Assembly (NCBI GenBank): GCA_033675265.1
Contig: JAUJYZ010000630.1
Span: 732,501 to 796,500, forward strand
Direction: 5' to 3'
Length of the DNA: 64,000 nucleotides
DNA from: Actinostola sp. cb2023
Lineage: Eukaryota > Cnidaria > Anthozoa > Actiniaria > Actinostolidae
In this document: positions 34,438 through 45,334 of the stretch, piece by piece
Layout: the number at the start of each line of letters is the position of its first letter
How positions within the stretch are numbered: the stretch's first letter is position 1
Translations under genes and position numbers: made by a program
Notes under the pieces: model-generated
The model's database searches: none
What the model saw: the letters and a program-made list of their open reading frames with translations, nothing else
Told to the model about the DNA's origin: nothing

Positions 34438-34670
34438 ACACGCTCCCAGAGAACTGAATACGAAGTCTGTTGGAACTTGTTCCGGAAGTCAAAATTACCG
34501 CTCTCTTTTCTGACCCTCGACCAATCAGTATCAAGTATATTCTGGTTTGTTTAGCCGCGCCATATTGAATTTTGACTTCCAGAACAAGTTCCAACAGACT
34601 TCGTTCCCAGGGTTATTTCTCTGGGAGCGAGTAACGAGCGACAAAATATACCCCTGGGTTCCCGAGGATG
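34438..34670. mobile_element. Foldback, CCTCGGGAACCCAGGGGTATA family
   Basis: ACGAAGTCTGTTGGAACTTG pairs with CAAGTTCCAACAGACTTCGT; the right end carries TACCCCTGGGTTCCCGAGG. The left end is degraded. Confidence 0.75.
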
Positions 34671-35118
34671 TAGCAACAGCAGCATAACTAGTAGTCTGGC
34701 AGTAGCAACAACAGCTTCAGTTATTAACTAGTACTAGTTATATTTTAAATCATCACTTACTTTGTAGGGCAAGGTCTTCATGTCGGGTAACCTTATAAAA
34801 ACAATACTGTACATAGAACGACAATAGAACAATAGCCAGGACTTTTGTGCAGCTGCACGAAGACCTGACCCTCAAATCACTCATTTAAATACCGTTCAAT
34901 TCCATCGCTCCTCCACTGCTCCAGGCTTCTCAATCGCCTCCAGAGGCGAAGGCGACAGTTCGGTTTCTTGTTTGATTTATACGAGGAAGGAAAGTTTGAA
35001 TTTAGTCCAACAATGATTCTTGGTCCTTGTGATAGCATTTTAGTATTAATTTTCTTCTAGAAATCGAGCCTACAAAATTAGCACTGCAACTCACTGCCGC
35101 CACGCTCGACACTCGAAT

Positions 35119-35811
35119 ACTCCCGTTTCGAGTTGTTTACGCACCGCTGTACTCCTTGACAAAAGACGCGTTTGCTCAGCCTTAGCCTCAATCCAGAGAA
35201 TAAGGAATGGGAAACTTGACGTCACTTCCCCTTGCGAATTAATTAAAAAAATTCTAAAATTTAGTTATGGATCCTATCAACTTGATAGAGAATTGTGATA
35301 TGAATTGTTGTAGAAAGTTTTAATGGGCTCGATCTTTTGTGGCTGAGTTTACGAAGTTTGAATTGTGTCACGCAACTACCAAACGCTAGTCACGTCTCTG
35401 AAAAGTCGTAGAAACCAACCTTTGTACCAAATTAAATGGTTTTAGTTTTATAAATGTTTATAAGTTATACTGAAATTAAGTGATGGAAGCTTGTTATTTT
35501 TTGAAATCTAGGCCGCCATGTTGGAAGAAACTCAGCGCGCGCATACATTTACACCGCGCGCGTCAAGCCGGTAAAGAAATGCTCTAGTGCTCCAAAACGA
35601 TTTCTGATTTTGGCTCTCAGCTCATAAGGTTTTTTATTTTATTTAACGAAATGAACGAAATTTGAGAACACGTAATGCACGTGGTGCAAACGAAGAATTG
35701 TTGATGTCAACACTTTTTCGCGTTCTCGTTGGTTTCGAAAATTTACACTGAATTGAGGCTAAGGCTGAGCAAATGCGTCTTTTGTCAAGGAGTACAGCGG
35801 GAAACTGGAGT
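35119..35811. mobile_element. 693-bp copy of the ACTCCCGTTTCGA family
   Basis: Ends match the 244-bp insertion at 15950-16193, with AT at both borders. About 450 bp of extra internal sequence, including CCGCCATGTTGGAAG, suggests either a fuller element or a nested insertion. Confidence 0.8.
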
Positions 35812-36469
35812 ATTGTCAGGACCCGGGAAAAGCGCGCGCGCCCGTCAAGCCGAAATATAACAACGATTCTGATTGGTCACTTTATAACGAAGAACGGGAT
35901 TGGACAATGCATGGTAACCGTGATGCATATTTGAAAGGTTTCGAAAAGATGAGATGGAGTGGGTGAGGGGGACTGTACAGGACCCGGGAAGACTGACGCA
36001 AATAAAGTCTCAGGATTGACGAGTGTACCTAAATAATAAAGTTATATATTTTTTAAATAATTTTAAAACTTTAAAAAGATACAGACTCAATATATGCTCC
36101 AAATTATTTTATATCCTGGGAACGCAATGTAATTTACTAATTCAACTGCGCGCATCTCGATCATTCCAGAGTTCACTTGATAATGACCTCCGCGAAATCG
36201 AAACGTTTTTTCATTTATATTAGTTTTTACTATTAAATTTGACTTTCAGGACTATAATAATGTTTCAGATTAAAGTACTAGGACTCCATATCCGTGTTGC
36301 CACATTAAATTTGAATGCTTAGTTTTAACTAATTTGAATAAACGCTTTCATGTTGCAAATCATATATAATTCAGGGCTGAGTTGGAGTTCTGAATGATCT
36401 CTGGATGGTGCCAAGTCGATCAAGATTGGCGTTCCTCGGCATAAAGACAAGTACCCCACCCACAGGCAG

Positions 36470-36573
36470 CCCAACGGTTTCTTTTGAGGCTATTGTATCA
36501 AAAGAATTGACAAAGAAAATCCCCCTTTCTGTACTGTAGGACGCTCGGGACTATAGATTTGGACTTCCTGTGG
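36470..36573. mobile_element. 104-bp deletion derivative of the CCACAGG family
   Basis: CCACAGGCAGCCCAA at the left and TTTGGACTTCCTGTGG at the right; little internal pairing left. Confidence 0.7.
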
Positions 36574-36906
36574 TGTACGCGCGGAATCGCCTACGTTTAC
36601 TATCTATATAAGAGTGACATCATATTTTATTGATACATTTTTATATCACGTGATATAATTCCAATTATTATTATTTGATTAGTTTTATTATAATAACAGC
36701 ATATGACGGAACTCTCGGTGCGGGCCGAACGCCGCCCCGTGCGCGCCTCATGAACGCCCGTAGATCGCACAGGTAGTGTTCGTCTCGGCGTAGTGGCATT
36801 TTTGACAATTTTCTAAAATATTTACAAGTTACAACTAGCATGGATGATTGGGCTATCTGTTGTATATATAACTGATCAAATTGGTTATATATGCCGCTTA
36901 TTCTAT

Positions 36907-37110
36907 TTTGTTAGGGTCGAGGGGGGCGCTTATTAGGGAGGGGGCGCTTATTTAATTTTTCGGAAAATACCAAAATCTGAGTCGATATTATATATGTCTG
37001 GATCGAACAGTAACAAGAATTGATCAGGCGAAAAAACGGCTTTGGAGGTGGATCATCTATTCGGAAGGGGGCGCTTATTGGAAGGAGGGCGCCTATTCGA
37101 ATCATTATGG
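36907..37110. mobile_element. GGGGGCGCTTATT repeat
   Basis: GGGGGGCGCTTATTAGGGAGG and GGGGGCGCTTATTGGAAGG are direct and inverted variants of a motif also found inverted in the AATF gene (52930-53290: CCCCTCTCTAATAAGCCCCC). Confidence 0.6.
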
Positions 37111-37319
37111 TACCCTCTTTATCAGTCAATAAAACTTGAAGTTTTGGTGAATAATATATTAAAGTATGTCTAGATATACTTATACTATATATATATACAT
37201 AGTCATTCTCAAAATTATTGTGTCCATGCAGTATATCAATAATACCGAAAAAATAGTCACGTGACTGAAAACAAATCGATTGATTATAAAGTACCCTTTT
37301 TTACACCGAGACCCCGAAT

Positions 37320-37503
37320 CAGTTTTATATATATATTCTCCGTTTTGGCCTTCAATCCACACGTAAGACTCAAACATGGAGTTTTTCGAAAACGCTGTCC
37401 GGCCTGTAAGTGGACGGGATAAAAGCGATTCGAAAACGTCCGTGTCACGGGATGGAAAATTCGTTTGAAAATGTGCGATTTCAAACGAAAACGTATGGGG
37501 CCT
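37320..37503. mobile_element. Partial MITE with TCCACACGTA / ACGTATGGGGCC ends
   Basis: TTCTCCGTTTTGGCCTTCAA at the left and TTTCAAACGAAAACGTATGG at the right with CGTTTTCGAATCG-type pairing between; resembles 31573-31984. Confidence 0.5.
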
Positions 37504-37611
37504 CACAATGGGCGTAATTGGAAACGACTCAATGCATTCATGAAGTTGCTATATTCGAAAAGAATCACGAAGAAGGTTTAGTGTTTATCATGCACCTTCT
37601 TTCATAGCCTC

Positions 37612-37712
37612 CGTTGCAGACCTTTTAGGCTGTAGTTCGCTTTTCTCCCAACATGCACAAAGTCTGCTCAGGTGGGAGAAAAGCGAACCACCTATAATCG
37701 GTCTCCAAAAAC
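37612..37712. mobile_element. Short foldback
   Basis: GTAGTTCGCTTTTCTCCCA pairs with TGGGAGAAAAGCGAACCAC, and GCAGACC with GGTCTCC-type sequence outside. Confidence 0.65.
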
Positions 37713-38031
37713 AAGTTTTGATTGGTTATTTTGAACCCGTTAATAAACACGTACTTCAATGCATGCATGTGTATATGATGCATTCAGTGAATCAAGCATG
37801 ATAAGAAGAGGTCCAGTGGCCTGTGCTCGAAAGTTGTGACTGGAATTTAACCGTCTAGATGAACTTAGCCGGAATAATCAAACGTTCCAGTAATACGTCT
37901 CTTAGATTTCCTGTCGAATATATTTCGTCCCCATCTCAATAAACCCGTCTCAAGTTAGTTGTCATTATACCCAACGTCTCAAGCTAAGTTCGAAACCGGG
38001 TCTACGAACCAGTAGGGCTGGGAACTGGAGA

Positions 38032-39681
38032 CTAAGCCCGCACACCGGCCACACCCAAATGCGGGACAGCAAAACCCGGTGACAAACGATCAGCTTTTGC
38101 AGGCTTGAAATAGAAAGCCATTAATGTACCAAGTCGTTGATTAAAGCAAGACTTTACATTCTCTAATCTGCCTTGCAGAACAAGCTGTTCTCCGATGTAG
38201 TACAAAGAAACAATGGTAGAACGAGAATCTCTGTAGATCAACCGTGGTCCTTTTACCTTTATGGTAGCTTGGTAATGTTTCACATTCGTTGGTGACATTG
38301 GATCAACAAATGTCATATTAAAAGTACCACAGAACGCTTTGGAATCACCTGGAAATTCTCTTTTTTCAATCTCTTGAAAAAGAGTGTTATTGAAGACTGG
38401 GAGGAGATCTTTGTAGACTCGATCTACGATAGTGTTGGCAATGAAACCAGTAAAATTAGCGGTCGAACTCAGAATCACATTGAAGCCTAGTTTGATTTCA
38501 GGAATGACCGTCATCATAGCAGTGCATCCATCAATGAATCCACCTTTACTTCGAATAAGAAAATGTTCACGAAGAAACATCTCCCATGGAGACCCCCAAA
38601 TAGTTTGTCCATCAGGAGCAACGTTAGACGGGGCAAGGATTTCTCGAAGACTTCTCATTTTAAGGATAGTTTGGTTCTTTCTGGCTCCAAACAGGAACAT
38701 ACCAAAGTGTGCCAACTCTTCAATTGTGGAGTACATTTGACCAGCAGGGCTCAACCAACCTATGTTCATAAACGGGATGACATTGCCTTGATTATCGTAA
38801 GGAAATGCCATGTTCTCTTTTACATCCTTATTGATGGTGAAACCAGTGTGCTTTAATCCTAACGGCGACAGAATATTTTCCTTCGTCCACGCTTCAAATG
38901 TGGTGTTCATTCTTTCTGTCAACAGTCTTCCTAGCAAGGCATACCCAAGATTGCTGTAAGAAGGAATAGTCCCTGGTTCCACCACAAGGCTTTGATTCCT
39001 AAGGTACACAAGCTGCTGTTGCGTGGTCTCGTTAGCGGTACATGTAACGCAAGGTGCTTCACGCGGTAAACCCGATAATTGATTCGCAATTTGTCTCAGC
39101 GTGATACTTTCTGCGGTGAATGGATTATTGATGACAAAATTTTTTGCGTATTTATTTAGTGGGTCGTCGATGGAAGAAATCTTTCCTTGCTCGAACAACT
39201 TGTACATCATTAACACTGGGAAGACTTTACTAATACTTCCAATACGATACCGTGTCTTATCATCAGGCTTGTTCCCTCCGAGCTTTTTTCTCCCGTAGTG
39301 ACCCGTCCAAATAACCGAATCTCGGTAATAAATATTAGCCGAGATGGCAGGCAAACCGTCCGCATTCACAAGGGATTTCACATAACCGTCAAACTTGTCT
39401 AGAATTTCCTGAAGTTGATGTGGTAGTGGTGAAGGTAGCGGGGGTAGCAACGGGGGGATTTCGGGACATAAGCCACTTTCCGACAAGCTGTCTTTAGGAT
39501 CTCTCTCCAAGTACTTTGATGGTCGTCCTATTTGCCATACAAACAGAGAGCTCATTACGATAGCTACAATACAAGCGATCACCAGCACCACCAGTAGTTT
39601 TGAATACGCTTGCCTCGACTTTCTGTAGCTCTCTTCTGGTACTAGGTTCTCCATGCTCACCTTGTTAGTGGCAGCGGCCAT
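38032..39681 (-). CDS. Beta-lactamase-like membrane protein, LACTBL1-related (copy b, coding-intronless)
   Basis: A single frame of 549 aa on the minus strand. Same plan as copy a: cytoplasmic tail, one membrane span (about residues 28-50), Pro-rich linker (LLPPLPSPLPHQ), then the beta-lactamase-like domain with S-I-S-K (149-152), Y-S-N (242-244) and K-G-G (RSKGGFID). Key motifs are intact and there is no stop, so it looks functional. It lacks the intron that splits copy a at AG/EMYST. That could mean retroposition, intron loss, or intron gain in copy a. Copy and gene lie on opposite strands 4.7 kb apart. No poly(A) tract or target duplication was found to prove a retrocopy. Confidence 0.9.
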   Translation of the reverse strand: MAAATNKVSMENLVPEESYRKSRQAYSKLLVVLVIACIVAIVMSSLFVWQIGRPSKYLERDPKDSLSESGLCPEIPPLLPPLPSPLPHQLQEILDKFDGYVKSLVNADGLPAISANIYYRDSVIWTGHYGRKKLGGNKPDDKTRYRIGSISKVFPVLMMYKLFEQGKISSIDDPLNKYAKNFVINNPFTAESITLRQIANQLSGLPREAPCVTCTANETTQQQLVYLRNQSLVVEPGTIPSYSNLGYALLGRLLTERMNTTFEAWTKENILSPLGLKHTGFTINKDVKENMAFPYDNQGNVIPFMNIGWLSPAGQMYSTIEELAHFGMFLFGARKNQTILKMRSLREILAPSNVAPDGQTIWGSPWEMFLREHFLIRSKGGFIDGCTAMMTVIPEIKLGFNVILSSTANFTGFIANTIVDRVYKDLLPVFNNTLFQEIEKREFPGDSKAFCGTFNMTFVDPMSPTNVKHYQATIKVKGPRLIYRDSRSTIVSLYYIGEQLVLQGRLENVKSCFNQRLGTLMAFYFKPAKADRLSPGFAVPHLGVAGVRA

Positions 39682-40371
39682 GTCAGTGATTCGCTAAGCC
39701 CTGACCAAATAAAACACGCACAGTTGGCCGCGCAAACACAGTCAGTCCAAAGACACCTCCTAAGGTCTTCACTTTCTAAACGATTTAATCAATGATACGA
39801 TCTCTTTGATTGAAAAACTGATCCGATGTTCTTGAGGAAGATGTTGAAAAACAGAAAACATCAGAGTAATTCTGGCACAACGAACATTTGGAAATCCGGC
39901 TGCATCTACATGACAAAACTCTGCATGTCATATGCCACTTCTGGGTAAACAAGATTTGCGTTTTAATTTCAGCCGCATCAACAAACGGCCAACGGAAGTT
40001 TACAGTTCAAAAAATGCCACGACAAAGAAAGTGAATCAGTACACAAACCTCCCTATCCATGATACAGTCTGATATATCACAACAATTCAAAACATGACAT
40101 TGAGCGAATGCAATAAGAGGCTTTGTTCTGAATGAGGTTTTCAAGTGATAATGTAGTTACTTTCTTATGAAATTGGATTTTGATCAGCTTTATTAACAGA
40201 ATGTTGACACCTTATTGGCGTCATAAAGGTCGCATATCACTTATCGTCAAACTTACACTCACATTTCTCCACATCTGTTTCAATTCAATTCTAAATATAA
40301 GTGACTGAAGACAAACATTTGGGACCCAACATTTGTACATTTGAAACACAAAAATTATATTACTATTGATT

Positions 40372-40610
40372 TTTGCCAAGAAGTGGCAATTACATTTCGT
40401 CGTTATTGCTCTGGAAGAGCACTTAGCAAGGCCACACTATTGTGAGACCCTACATGAGTTTATAAACGATGATCAGAAATTAAATTATTTTTAAAAGCCA
40501 AGAAATAGCAATTACATTCCGTTGTTATTTCTCTAGAAGACCGCTTTGCAATGAGACTTGCGCTATTTTGAGATCGTACACGATACTAGATCATCATAGA
40601 CAAAGCAATG
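40372..40610. repeat. Diverged direct duplication, about 125-bp unit
   Basis: GCCAAGAAGTGGCAATTACATT... at 40376 and GCCAAGAAATAGCAATTACATT... at 40497 continue in parallel (GTTATT..CTCT.GAAGA.C.CTT). Confidence 0.75.
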
Positions 40611-41469
40611 TATGCAAAGCTGCAGGGTCGCCGCATTCCTACAGTGAAGACCTCCATTCAGCTGCACGATAATAGGTCATAGTGCCTACTTAGCTGAATA
40701 AGAGATTATACAAGAATTAAACGACGAGACCCACTCTTCTTTACAAGGCTTGCAAATCAACCGAGAAACTACATGATATGAATTTTCGAATTTCGTGACA
40801 ATTAGTTTTAATCTCATCGTAATCCAGCGAAACCACAGGCAGCCCAAGCTCCCATGTGGTGATTTTTAGTAAATATTTTTAAAAGGGTGAGAATTTGATT
40901 GCAATAAACATATCTGTGCTTCAAAAGTCGTATTTTGTATTCTTTTTTTTTGGTGATTTGAGCGTCGTTTTTTTCTATCTTGGATGGGGGAGGGCAAGAT
41001 AGAAAAAAACGCATCCGGCGAAACCACTTCTTTTATCATTGGAAAATGGTGATCAAGACGTACCGGTAAAAAATAAATTCCAATCCGAACATTTTACTGA
41101 CAGATTGTTATACTTTCAGGATGCATAACGCATGGCCAACGGCACTCACGGATATATAGGTACAAACTCAACAGACTTCAGAGTGGTTTCTGGGAAGTTT
41201 ATGTCTGGATAAATTAGTAAAGTATGTCATAGGTTTCTTCCTTTCGTTCGTTCTCTTTCCCTTCTTTCGCCGTTTTAAGAACAGCATACCATTAGACTAC
41301 AATCATCTACCTATGGCGGATCTAGGGGATGCACTGGGTGCACGTGCATCCCCCTTGCTGCCCAGGAACACTGAATTCAATGATACGATTTTTACACCGA
41401 GAGCAAGTCTGCGTTACACCATATGTTTTAGGAGTTATAATATAGCCAGAAGGCAGTCCGGGAACATCT

Positions 41470-41737
41470 ACAATCACTCTCAAAAAGGTTGTCCAGATGA
41501 AAAGACTCCAAGACTACAATAAAGTCAGTCACGTGATTCACTATGTATATTCAATTTCCTCGCGTGCAGGGAATTTCAATTTGAGATGCAAAAGTACACG
41601 GCATTGTGAGAACTGAATGTAATGGCGCTGGTATCAACTCGCAGTTCCGCGCGCAGAAATTGAAAACATAATGAATCACGTGACTTTATTGTAGTATTGT
41701 AGTCTTTTCATCTGGACAACCTTTTTGAGAATGACTG
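41470..41737. mobile_element. Foldback with about 65-bp arms
   Basis: CTCAAAAAGGTTGTCCAGAT through AGTCACGTGATTCA at the left pairs with TGAATCACGTGACTTTATTG through CAACCTTTTTGAGA at the right. Confidence 0.85.
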
Positions 41738-42709
41738 TATGTTCTAACCGATCAGGGAAGCGGGTGCAACCAGCATCGTCAACTGTCATACCCTCCTTTT
41801 GTAGACGCTCTTTGGGGAGGAAGAAAGGGACCGACACACGTAGGGTAAAGGAGGCTACAACTGTCACCGAGGGATCGAACCTCGTCACTACTCGAGAGGT
41901 GCAAGTATGTAACGTTGTTTAATTCAGTTTCCTACACAGGCTCATTCAGAGACTGTGGATTTCACTCATGCACTTTGTTTTCAATATTTTTTATTTTATT
42001 TTCTTAGCCAATTCATGAACACCAAAAAAAAACCTCTTTACAGTATAATACAAATAATAGTTTGATAAAACAAGCATGGTATAGTTCGTGCAGCTAAAAC
42101 AAGTGGCTTCCTGCAGAGGAGGTCTGAATAGTATCCCAGAATGCATTGCGGGAGAAATGTTGTGAAGTTCACGCTTCCAGTCTTCAAGAATGTGATTTGT
42201 TAGTGTTTTACAAGCAAGATTTGTTTAGCAATATCGCCAGCATTGAAGGTAAGATTTGTATTACATGTTTCCAGTGCATTAATACTACTTCCCTGAAGAC
42301 TTTATTTCATGATTTTCTCGCTGTCTTTTGAAAAAATCAGTAGCTTACGAAGGGTATTCACTACGCTTTGAAAATTTGAGTGATAGGCGCTCACCAAAAA
42401 CCGCTTTATTCTTATTACTGACTTGAGTATTTTATATTTTAATAACACGTTATCGTACTGTAAGGCTTGGAGAACGTTTGTATATAAAATTACTCAGTCA
42501 CTCCACGTTTTAGATAGTTTTACTGGCTCCGAACTTAGACATTTTTTGACACTTGTACATGTGGTCGTATTTCATTGCTCTGAAGCATTCGTGACAACGC
42601 GTCACGGCATGTGACAAAACAACTCTTTCGTTGCTGAAATCAATAACTTGTGTTCTAATAGATACGCTAAAAGGCAGTAACTAATATAAACTTTTACTTT
42701 TTCAGAATT

Positions 42710-42850
42710 ATGGATGAAAGCTCAAAGCGAACGTATGTTAGCACGGGCAATACGCCACATAAACCCAAAGATTATATTGATGTATATTGTATATTTATTG
42801 ATGTCAGGGACACCTGGGAGAACAGCTTGCTGAAGGTGTTCCCTGCTTAA
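42710..42850 (+). CDS. Small ORF inside the 1.09-kb element, unknown
   Basis: An acceptor (CTTTTTCAG, ending 42705) precedes ATG 42710, which opens a 46-aa frame (MDESSKRTYVSTGNTPHKPK...) ending at 42850; AATAAA overlaps the stop (42850-42855). An upstream non-coding or leader exon may end at the donor GAAG/GTAAGA near 42249. If that leader were read through in its open frame, exon 2 would be read differently (ELWMKAQSERMLARAIR...). Neither product is recognised. Coding status is uncertain. Confidence 0.3.
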   Translation: MDESSKRTYVSTGNTPHKPKDYIDVYCIFIDVRDTWENSLLKVFPA

Positions 42851-42863
42851 ATAAAGCTTATTA

Positions 42864-43100
42864 TTAAGAGAAGTCCATCGAATAGTTGTGGTCTGTTGTC
42901 GAGCAAGGGACCAACGCAACACGTTTCTCGCTGAATTTGTCGATAAAACTGATGTGAACCATCCTAAAAACAGCTTCAAGCCCTTCCAGGCCGGTTACGG
43001 AAACCGAGAACTCTTCTTTTGATACGCAGTGAACGTATAATAACCGAATATCATCGAAGACAGGCGCCGAGTAACCAGCAATAGGCCTAAACGCCGCCAT
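42864..43100 (-). CDS. 78-aa ORF inside the 1.09-kb element, unknown
   Basis: Starts MAAFRPIAGYSAPVFDDIRL from a good context (GTAATGGCGGCG) 70 bp inside the right terminal repeat and ends at tandem stops. TTTATT on the plus strand at about 42793 would be its poly(A) signal. It converges on the plus-strand ORF, with only 13 bp between the stops. Ordinary amino-acid composition (LLYVHCVSKEEFSVSVTGLE) makes it more credible than random. No family recognised. Confidence 0.4.
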   Translation of the reverse strand: MAAFRPIAGYSAPVFDDIRLLYVHCVSKEEFSVSVTGLEGLEAVFRMVHISFIDKFSEKRVALVPCSTTDHNYSMDFS

Positions 43101-43721
43101 TACTTCTTGTCGTCTTGCCGGTTGTGAGAAAGTAATGACGTCACGAAAAAACGATAATATAATATGAAACGCAATGCATTCTGGGATACTATTCAGACCT
43201 CCTCTGGGCTTCCTGTGTGCTCACTACAGGTAGCAACATGTCTTGTTATTAGAGTTCTATTTATTTATCGAAGAACAAACTCACTTGTAGTTTGTTGAGT
43301 GTGATCCAATGGCTTTGTATATTAAGATGACCCGGCAACACTCCGGGTAGTCGAAATGTCAACAACGGTCTTGCTCAATACTTTAATCACCGAGTGGGTC
43401 ACGCCCAACAAACTGTGTTCACACCATAAACCTTGGTTTTCCGCACTAGCGGCGACGTAACCAAAAGCGCAAGAACCACAATAACTAGTGTCAAGTGAAA
43501 ACTGACCTGATGACGCAAACATAAGCGCAAGCACAATGAACGACCTTGTTCGCTTCTGTTTGTGCATCTGTTTCTGCTTGTGTTGGATCCTTTTTCGCAG
43601 TGAAATAAGGCCCATTGTGAATGCGCTTATGCTTGCGTCGCTCAGGGCTACTATTGATATCAGATTTTGGTCTGAAAGGACTACCCTATAAAGGTGCCAT
43701 TCATTCATTTGCTTGTGGAAG

Positions 43722-44027
43722 CCACAGGGAGCCCAAGCTGGATACGTGCCTTCATGTATTTATGCAGGAAAATGGAAATAATTCTATTGGACCTAAACAT
43801 TGAAATAAATGTTCTTACCTCACTTGTGTTGTGATTATTTTAGTTTCTGTGTCATTTTAGGCATTTTAGTGGCATTTTTCCAAAACAGCCTAAAATGGCA
43901 CAGAAACTAAAATAATCACAACACAAGTGAGGTAAGAACATTTTAATTCATTTTTTTAGGTCAAATAGAATTATTTCCATTTTTCTGCATAACTGATGGC
44001 AACCTATCCAGCTTGGGCTCCCTTTGG
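43722..44027. mobile_element. 306-bp foldback of the CCACAGGGAGCCCAAGCT family
   Basis: Same ends as 25895-26266 but a different interior: GAAATAATTCTATT, TTCTTACCTCACTTGTGTTG and TTTTAGTTTCTGTG pair with their inverses. TGGAA lies outside both ends, a possible target duplication offset by one base. Shared termini with unrelated cores imply one transposase moving several families. Confidence 0.88.
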
Positions 44028-44521
44028 TGGAACCAGGCTTTAATGTCAGAGCAACACGAGAGGCCTGGTAACAATGTTGGCAGTAACCTGAATTTCACCC
44101 TCTCCCCCTCAGGTTATGTTGTCAGCATTGTGTACCTACCAGTATATAGGTTACAAGGGGAGCAGTGCAAACTGAGATGAAGCCGGTGCTTCCTGCTTCT
44201 TCACTTTCCTCTTCCTTTACAATAGAGGCCTTTGTCTCCTTCCATCCCCCTCCCTCTCCCCTCCCTCCCTCCAGCCCTTAAAACTGTCATATACAAAGGG
44301 TACATCTAGAATTCTCTATGTAATATTTACAAAATAAGTGGTATTGGTAGATACAGATCTGAGCCACAGGTGATGATCTGTAGATCCCGATACAAATTAG
44401 ACACGAATTTTGCAAATAACTTTAAGTTTTACTATAATTTGGATGATATGCAGCAGCTTAGACGAGAAAATCGAAGTTATAATCTATGCAAATTAGGATG
44501 ATTCTGTATCCAATTTACCAC

Positions 44522-44608
44522 GATGTTACCCTGGGTACCAGAGGCTGAGAGGGGCCGGGAAATCTTTACTGCCCCCCCTCGGCCTCTGGTACCCAAGGTA
44601 CCGCGATG
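44522..44608. mobile_element. 87-bp foldback, ACCCTGGGTACCAGAGGC
   Basis: ACCCTGGGTACCAGAGGCTGAG and CCTCGGCCTCTGGTACCCAAGGT are inverted with a short loop. Confidence 0.8.
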
Positions 44609-44919
44609 TCTGCATTGGTTATGATTTCTATTGTATTTCCTCATGAATTTCTAATAAATTTAATAAATTGTTTTAAAATACATTGTATATAGTCCATGCA
44701 GAGCAGGAAACACTAAATTCTATCAAACGATTTCTATGTTGTACAAAACCTATAGTGAGAATTAAGTCACTAACAAGACACAGACTGCCAACAAATTACA
44801 TACTAAAATAACCAAAAATAGTCTATAAATGGTGAGTTAAAATTGAAAATGATAAAAAATAAAAGTAAGAATTACTAGATTTCAATATAATCCACACACT
44901 TTGGACAAACTTAGTACAG

Positions 44920-44950
<31 letters not shown>

Positions 44951-45049
44951 TGGTGCAGCATTGTGTACAATACGCACTATTTTATCATGTGTCAATCTGT
45001 CTTAGTGCAACTTGTTGTTCACAATGTTGCAGAAGTAGGATGACAATCA

Positions 45050-45334
45050 TCCTCGGGAACCCAGGGGTATACCGGTATTCTGTCACTCGTATCTTGCTCC
45101 CAGAAGAAATACCCCTGGGAACGAAGTCTGTTGGAACTTGTCCCGGAAGACAAAATTCAAAATGGCAGCTTCCAACAAAGCAGAATATACTTGATACTGA
45201 TTGGTCGACCTTCCTAGGACGACCAATCAGAAACAAGATGAACAAGTTCCAACAGATTTCATTCCTAGAGGAATTTCTTTTGCAAGCGACTCAGAAACGA
45301 GCGACAGAATATACCCCTGGGTTCCCGAGGATGA
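45050..45334. mobile_element. 285-bp foldback, CCTCGGGAACCCAGGGGTATA family
   Basis: ATCCTCGGGAACCCAGGGGT at the left and its inverse at the right, with CTGTTGGAACTTG/CAAGTTCCAACAG and CCTAGGACGACCAATCAG-type pairing inside. This is the best-preserved copy of the family (others 10231 and 34438). Confidence 0.85.

Larger units (their letters stand above)
33357..38031. other. 4.7-kb intergenic region rich in inverted repeats
   Basis: No supported gene. Foldback copies are listed separately (34438-34670, 35119-35811, 36470-36573, 36907-37110, 37320-37503, 37612-37712). CAGGACCCGGGAAAA-type sequence occurs at about 35818 and again at 35979. 33357-34370 is AT-rich with nothing recognisable. Confidence 0.5.
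39682..42104. other. Intergenic region upstream of LACTBL1-like copy b
   Basis: No gene supported. It contains an old direct duplication (40372-40610), one isolated CCACAGGCAGCCCAAGCT end at 40834, a hairpin CAAGATAGAAAAAAACG/CGTTTTTTTCTATCTTG near 40965-41010, and the foldback 41470-41737. The stretch after 41800 holds GGGATCGAACCTCG, reminiscent of a tRNA-like B box. Confidence 0.5.
42114..43206. mobile_element. 1,093-bp element, 37-bp perfect terminal repeats, 9-bp target duplication
   Basis: 42114-42150 and 43170-43206 are perfect inverted repeats beginning CAGAGGAGGTCTGAATAG. The direct 9-mer GGCTTCCTG flanks the unit (42105-42113 and 43207-43215), a size typical of Mutator-like elements. 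The target was itself a CCACAGGAAGCC repeat end. No transposase. Instead the interior holds two small convergent ORFs, each starting just inside a terminal repeat and each ending near a poly(A) signal. Each terminal repeat contains TCCCAGAATGCATTGCG, very close to the ZNF143/Staf promoter motif known from vertebrates. Confidence 0.85.

Noticed and set aside
43322..43708. 128-codon minus-strand ORF
   Set aside because: No recognised domain; it begins beside a foldback and low-complexity KQKQMHKQK suggests repeat sequence. Not supported.
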